The notes under the pieces were generated by a model. It worked only from the letters and a program-made list of their open reading frames with translations, was not told the DNA's origin and ran no database searches. From CAZABG01 sp964483465 (GTDB taxonomy: Bacteria; Chlamydiota; Chlamydiia; Chlamydiales; Parachlamydiaceae), in NCBI GenBank assembly GCA_964483465.1, contig CAZABG010000094.1, positions 1 to 9,249 of the forward strand: DNA of 9,249 nt, written 5' to 3'. A program made the position numbers and the translations under genes. Below are positions 5,872 through 9,249 of the stretch, piece after piece (the stretch's first letter is position 1; every line of letters starts with the position of its first letter).

Positions 5872-6456
5872 ATGAAAAATCCAATCTCCTCACTAACTTC
5901 CCTTCCGTATTTTACTGCCAAACAGGCAAAGCAATATGGCATTTCTTCAGCTCAACTTGCCTATTACGTAAAGAAAGATGAAATTAAAAGACTAGGAAGA
6001 GGTGTTTATAAAGGAAACAATTACCTCTATCCATCAGAGCACTTTCAATGGGAAGATCTTATTGACACAGTTAATTCTATCCCAGGAGGGACAGTTTGTC
6101 TTATTTCGGCACTATCTCTATACGATATTACTGAACAAATACCACGGCAACATTGGATCGCAGTTTCTCATAAAACTTCTATTAAAGAACGCAAACATAC
6201 AAAAATAGTTCGCCTTAGAAATATGGAAATTGGAAAAACAACTTTTTCATTTGGCGAAATACAAATTCCGATATTTGATCGAGAGCGTACAATTATTGAC
6301 GCATTTAGAATGCTTAGCAAAGAAACAGCTATCAAGGCTCTAAAAATGGCTCTAAAAGCTACAGGGAAAGATCGAATAAATCTAATCAAACTTCAAGACT
6401 ATGCTAAAAAACTACGATTTAATATAAGCCCCTATCTACTGACTGTGACAACATGA
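5872..6456 (+). CDS. abiEi: AbiEi-family antitoxin, winged-helix transcriptional regulator
   Basis: This is the antitoxin of an AbiE-type (type IV) toxin-antitoxin pair. From the ATG at 5872 it has 194 residues. Residues 10-47 form the N-terminal winged helix typical of the family (FTAKQAKQYGIS, then LGRGVYK at 41-47). The following domain keeps family-like segments such as LISALSLYDI (77-86), WIAVSH (95-100) and IFDRERTIIDAFRM (134-147). AbiEi proteins repress their own operon and oppose the toxin without forming a stable complex. I reject an in-frame TTG at 5833 because it is the -35 box, and the ATG at 5863 because it nearly touches the -10. The stop overlaps the toxin start (ATGA, 6453-6456), indicating translational coupling. 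The gene is much more AT-rich than the one before it, which suggests acquisition. Confidence 0.88.
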   Translation: MKNPISSLTSLPYFTAKQAKQYGISSAQLAYYVKKDEIKRLGRGVYKGNNYLYPSEHFQWEDLIDTVNSIPGGTVCLISALSLYDITEQIPRQHWIAVSHKTSIKERKHTKIVRLRNMEIGKTTFSFGEIQIPIFDRERTIIDAFRMLSKETAIKALKMALKATGKDRINLIKLQDYAKKLRFNISPYLLTVTT

Positions 6457-7301
6457 ACAAACAAGCTTTAATCGACAAAATTCATAAAATTTCTACAATA
6501 AAAGAAATTACATTTAACGAATGCTGGAAGCAATTAATTCTAGATCGATTTTTATCAAGATTAGCTAGCTCAAAACATTCAACCAAATTCATTTTCAAGG
6601 GAGGCTTTCTCCTTTCATATATGATTGAACTTGGCCGTGAAACAAAAGATTTAGATTTTCTTCTAACAAAAATTAATGCTAGTGAAAGTGAAATTGTAGA
6701 TGCAGTTAAAGAAATTGCTCTAGAACCACTGAATGATGGATTTACTTTCACATACAACAGTATAGAAATATTAAATCAACCTCATATGAATTATCCCGGC
6801 TATAGAATTAATTTAGTTGTTCAATTCAGCAATATGAAGAATAAGATACAAATCGATATTGGTGTTGGTGATGTAGTTACACCTATTAAATACGATTTAG
6901 AAACTTTTGAACATAAAGGAGAAAAACTTTTTGAAAATGATATTTCGCTATTCGTTTATCCTCCAGAAACAATTTTCGCTGAAAAATTAGAAACGATCCT
7001 CTCTAAAGGTTCAACAAATAGCCGAATGAAAGATTATCATGACTTATATCTTTTAAGTAAAAACCCACAACTTTTTAAAAAAGATTCGTTTCTCAAAGCT
7101 ATTAAAGTTACTTTTGATAATAGAAACACTCCATTTAAATTGATCAAATTTGCGGAAAATGAACTTTTACAACTGCAAAACTTATGGAACTTTCATCTCA
7201 AAGACATTGATGTTAAAACTATAGAACTTAATATCCCTAAAAACATTCATGATGCAATTGATGAAATCAATTCTTTTCTTCTCGCGATGGAAATTGACTA
7301 A
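6453..7301 (+). CDS. abiEii: AbiEii/AbiGii-family nucleotidyltransferase toxin
   Basis: This is the toxin partner of the upstream AbiEi: a 282-residue DUF1814-type nucleotidyltransferase. All four family motifs look intact. Motif I is KGG at 49-51 with R62, T64, D66 and D68 (KDLDFLL). Motif II is QIDIGVGD at 133-140. Motif III is AEKLETIL at 176-183. Motif IV is RMKDYHDL at 191-198. Characterised members use nucleotides: AbiEii binds GTP, and the related mycobacterial MenT toxins add nucleotides to tRNA acceptor ends and stop translation. By analogy this protein should cause growth arrest or abortive phage defence, but the target is unknown here. The four-base ATGA overlap ties its translation to the antitoxin. 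It is very AT-rich (14 G or C among bases 6481-6540). Confidence 0.93.
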   Translation: MNKQALIDKIHKISTIKEITFNECWKQLILDRFLSRLASSKHSTKFIFKGGFLLSYMIELGRETKDLDFLLTKINASESEIVDAVKEIALEPLNDGFTFTYNSIEILNQPHMNYPGYRINLVVQFSNMKNKIQIDIGVGDVVTPIKYDLETFEHKGEKLFENDISLFVYPPETIFAEKLETILSKGSTNSRMKDYHDLYLLSKNPQLFKKDSFLKAIKVTFDNRNTPFKLIKFAENELLQLQNLWNFHLKDIDVKTIELNIPKNIHDAIDEINSFLLAMEID

Positions 7302-7351
7302 TAAAAAAGAATACAATTTTATATAAGTGTATACATTATCATCCTCGAAGT

Positions 7352-8965
7352 TTAGATCAGCTCTTTAACATCGAATTCGAACGTAACAGACTGGTCAGTA
7401 CCCATTTTTTTCATGGCTTCTTTTTCAAGTTTTGAACGCTCTTTAATTTGTTTTTTCAATGTTGCTTCTTGAGCCCGATAGGCATCGATTTTAGAATTTA
7501 GCTCATCAATGAATGGCTTTTGTTCATCTAGAGGAAGAGCGTTAACAATTTTGGCCATTTCAACAAACTGATTCCCTCCTTCAAAATAGAAGCGATGAAT
7601 CCAGAAGTTAGTAAATTCGGTATCAATAATGTAGACGCCATCTGCTGCGATGATAATATTACCCCAATGAATATCGCTAAACCCTGCCGCTTCAAATAAA
7701 GCAAGCAGCTCCTTCACTTCATCGGAAGTTATTTTTCTATCAGAACGATTAACTCTGACTGCATAGACATCAACAGCTGATTCTGCCGTTATCGAATGAT
7801 CTGGATTGACTCTAATTTTTAATGGTTCTGATTCGTCCGCAACGATAAATTTTTCAGGAACTTTCACATGCTTAAGTCCAAGTCTTTGGATCGTTCTTAG
7901 AATATAATCTCTACCAAGAAGACGGCCGACATCTCCGCCCTTTTCAATATAGGTATTATTATTCTTAAAATTCGATTTTGAGATGATTCGTCCTTTAAGC
8001 GCTTGAGCTAAAACTTCCTGGATTTCGAGCGCGTCCATATTGAATCCAAAAATGGAAGGCCCTTCAGGTCTAAATAGAGGCTCGGTTCTTACAAAGCCGA
8101 GCGTTCTAAATATTTTAAGGACTTCTAAATTTGAATACATATTTGCAAGACGGAAGGCCATTTCTTGATCATCGCGAGATAAAGCTTTAAGATCTTCAAC
8201 CGAGACAGCGCCTTCTACTAGGGCAATTTTTCTAAATAAGGATTCTCGCGGCAATAGGGCTACGTTTTGAGCATTCATTGCCTTTAATAAGGCTTTAGTA
8301 GCCTTCTTTCTTTTTGCAAAGAGCGAATTTACAAAGGGGATTTCACCCGAGCCGCTTCTTTGAATCAGTGAAGGTTCTAACTTAAGCAATATTTTTATGA
8401 CGTTCGCGTTATCTGAATATTTATTTAACAATGACACCTGAGTTACCGGATGGATTAATGGGAGATTAAGAGTTATCTTATAATCCTCTGCCAATTCTAG
8501 AAGATGAAAGAATACCCATGAATTTAGGCTAAAAATTAAATTCTTCGATACAAGGTGTTGAATAAATTCGCTTAAACTTTCAGGACTGCTAAAGAGCGCT
8601 TCAAGATCATTTTTACTAACTCGTTCACTGCGGGAAAGAATATTAAGCAAATTTTGATGCAGGTCTTCATCAACTGCTACAAAATTTTCACGATCAATTT
8701 GTTTAAGAACAATCAATTTGCCATTTATTTTTACGATATGACGGTCTAATCCAGCATCCCCAATAATTGTTCTAGGATGGAGGTATAAGACTGCTCCATT
8801 TTCTTCAATAGTCCCCTCACAAAAACTGAACCTATAGAATTTGCCTAATTCAACTTTGCCGCTTGGAAAAGCTCTCTTACCGTACCAGTAATTATATTCT
8901 TGTGAGTAAATTTCTTCGACAATCCCATTTTCATATCTAATATTACGATTTCCACCAATCCCCAT
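7352..8965 (-). CDS. Large multidomain protein: MORN-like, ankyrin-like, kinase-like, coiled coil (5' end broken by the assembly gap)
   Basis: The 537 residues from the first ATG are probably not the whole protein, because the frame stays open to the gap at 8968. Residues 1-65 contain G-x-(R/T)-x-F-P-S-G-type segments resembling MORN repeats (YGKRAFPSGKVELGKF, 28-43). Residues 172-201, 205-235 and 265-292 resemble degenerate ankyrin repeats. Residues 330-455 look like a divergent kinase: a possible N-lobe with K342, then a catalytic loop with D431, H433 and N436 (DIHWGNIII) and D448 (YIIDTEF). Residues 485-520 form a charged coiled coil. No signal peptide or membrane helix is seen. The gene is convergent with the toxin gene, 50 bases away. 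The kinase-like signature has the same spacing as in the large protein at the other end of the window. A host-directed effector is possible but unproven; I know no named homologue. Confidence 0.8.
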   Translation of the reverse strand: MGIGGNRNIRYENGIVEEIYSQEYNYWYGKRAFPSGKVELGKFYRFSFCEGTIEENGAVLYLHPRTIIGDAGLDRHIVKINGKLIVLKQIDRENFVAVDEDLHQNLLNILSRSERVSKNDLEALFSSPESLSEFIQHLVSKNLIFSLNSWVFFHLLELAEDYKITLNLPLIHPVTQVSLLNKYSDNANVIKILLKLEPSLIQRSGSGEIPFVNSLFAKRKKATKALLKAMNAQNVALLPRESLFRKIALVEGAVSVEDLKALSRDDQEMAFRLANMYSNLEVLKIFRTLGFVRTEPLFRPEGPSIFGFNMDALEIQEVLAQALKGRIISKSNFKNNNTYIEKGGDVGRLLGRDYILRTIQRLGLKHVKVPEKFIVADESEPLKIRVNPDHSITAESAVDVYAVRVNRSDRKITSDEVKELLALFEAAGFSDIHWGNIIIAADGVYIIDTEFTNFWIHRFYFEGGNQFVEMAKIVNALPLDEQKPFIDELNSKIDAYRAQEATLKKQIKERSKLEKEAMKKMGTDQSVTFEFDVKELI

Positions 8966-8967
8966 AG

Positions 8968-8977
8968 NNNNNNNNNN
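8968..8977. other. Assembly gap (10 N)
   Basis: A run of ten N falls inside what appears to be one continuous minus-strand gene. The coding frames on the two sides do not join across ten bases. A true length of 2 modulo 3 would join them, so ten is probably a placeholder or estimate. Confidence 0.95.
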
Positions 8978-9249
8978 GAGTGAATATTAATATGGCAATC
9001 CTGCTTAAACATATCCCTGAATGTATTAAATTTATCATCGTAATAGGAACTTGTCTGAATACGGATTTCTGAATGTTGATCTTTTATAATCTGCAGCAAT
9101 TCGGACGCTTTACTTTTCATATCTTTCAAATTGCGAAAAACAACCCGTTTATCATTGATTGAAAGCTCTAGAGGGAGATAAAAGGGCTTATTATCTATAG
9201 CGTCAGAAATCGCACCAGCTACTTCAGACCTTTTTAAATAACCTCGCAC
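8978..9249 (-). CDS. Upstream portion of the large minus-strand protein (fragment, both ends open)
   Basis: Ninety codons are open from the window edge to the gap, without a stop. The first codon is GTG, but it is at the edge and need not be a start. The peptide is polar and mixed helix/strand, with YLPLELSINDKRVVFR at about 24-39 and a Lys-rich helix after it. I recognise no family. It is most likely the N-terminal region of the protein that continues at 8965, since strand, composition and tight position agree and no stop or ribosome site is visible between them. It could instead be a separate gene ending inside the gap. Confidence 0.55.

Noticed and set aside
7302..7351. Bidirectional terminator between the toxin and the large minus-strand gene
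   Set aside because: The 50-base convergent spacer is AT-rich with only a small GTATAC palindrome; no stem followed by a T-run is present on either strand.
8845..9249. A single 134-codon frame reading straight through the N gap
   Set aside because: It depends on the gap being exactly ten bases, and its part after the gap is out of frame with the long, domain-bearing gene that ends at 7352.
1..9249. Insertion sequences, CRISPR arrays, rRNA or tRNA genes
   Set aside because: No transposase motifs, terminal inverted repeats, regularly spaced short direct repeats or RNA gene signatures were seen on either strand.

Overview
The window looks like a piece of a draft genome from a host-associated bacterium, with one 10-N assembly gap at 8968-8977. 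A chlamydia-like (Chlamydiota) or other intracellular lineage fits best. The support is moderate GC, compact housekeeping genes, and two very large proteins with eukaryote-like repeat and kinase-like architecture. This is inference: no rRNA or other taxonomic marker is present, and Legionellales would also fit.

Layout. Positions 1-2246 (minus) hold a large gene that runs off the left edge: a kinase-like N-terminal region, a 96-residue tandem repeat and two copies of a GYF_2-like segment. Upstream of it on the same strand are an RlmI-type rRNA methyltransferase (2291-3424) and a DUF423 membrane protein (3421-3792), joined by an ATGA stop/start overlap. Divergent from these is a Nudix ADP-ribose pyrophosphatase (3821-4306). 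Its stop codon overlaps that of a small convergent helical protein (4303-4575, minus). A SAM-dependent methyltransferase (4619-5365) and a pterin-4a-carbinolamine dehydratase (5390-5740) follow on the plus strand.

Positions 5793-7301 are a self-contained AbiE-type toxin-antitoxin module: a consensus promoter, a candidate operator, the winged-helix antitoxin AbiEi, and the nucleotidyltransferase toxin AbiEii overlapping it by ATGA. It is visibly more AT-rich than the genes before it, which suggests acquisition. Positions 7352-9249 (minus) carry a second large multidomain protein (MORN-like, ankyrin-like, kinase-like, coiled coil), interrupted by the assembly gap.

The most interesting signal is that the two large proteins share the same D-x-H-x-x-N...D catalytic-loop signature with identical residue spacing, as in atypical (PI3K/PI4K-like or lanthipeptide-synthetase-like) kinases. 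Each is joined to a different set of repeat domains, which makes them candidate host-directed effector kinases. A second theme is that several genes have a -10-like box only 6-10 bases before the start codon and no Shine-Dalgarno, which suggests leaderless transcripts.
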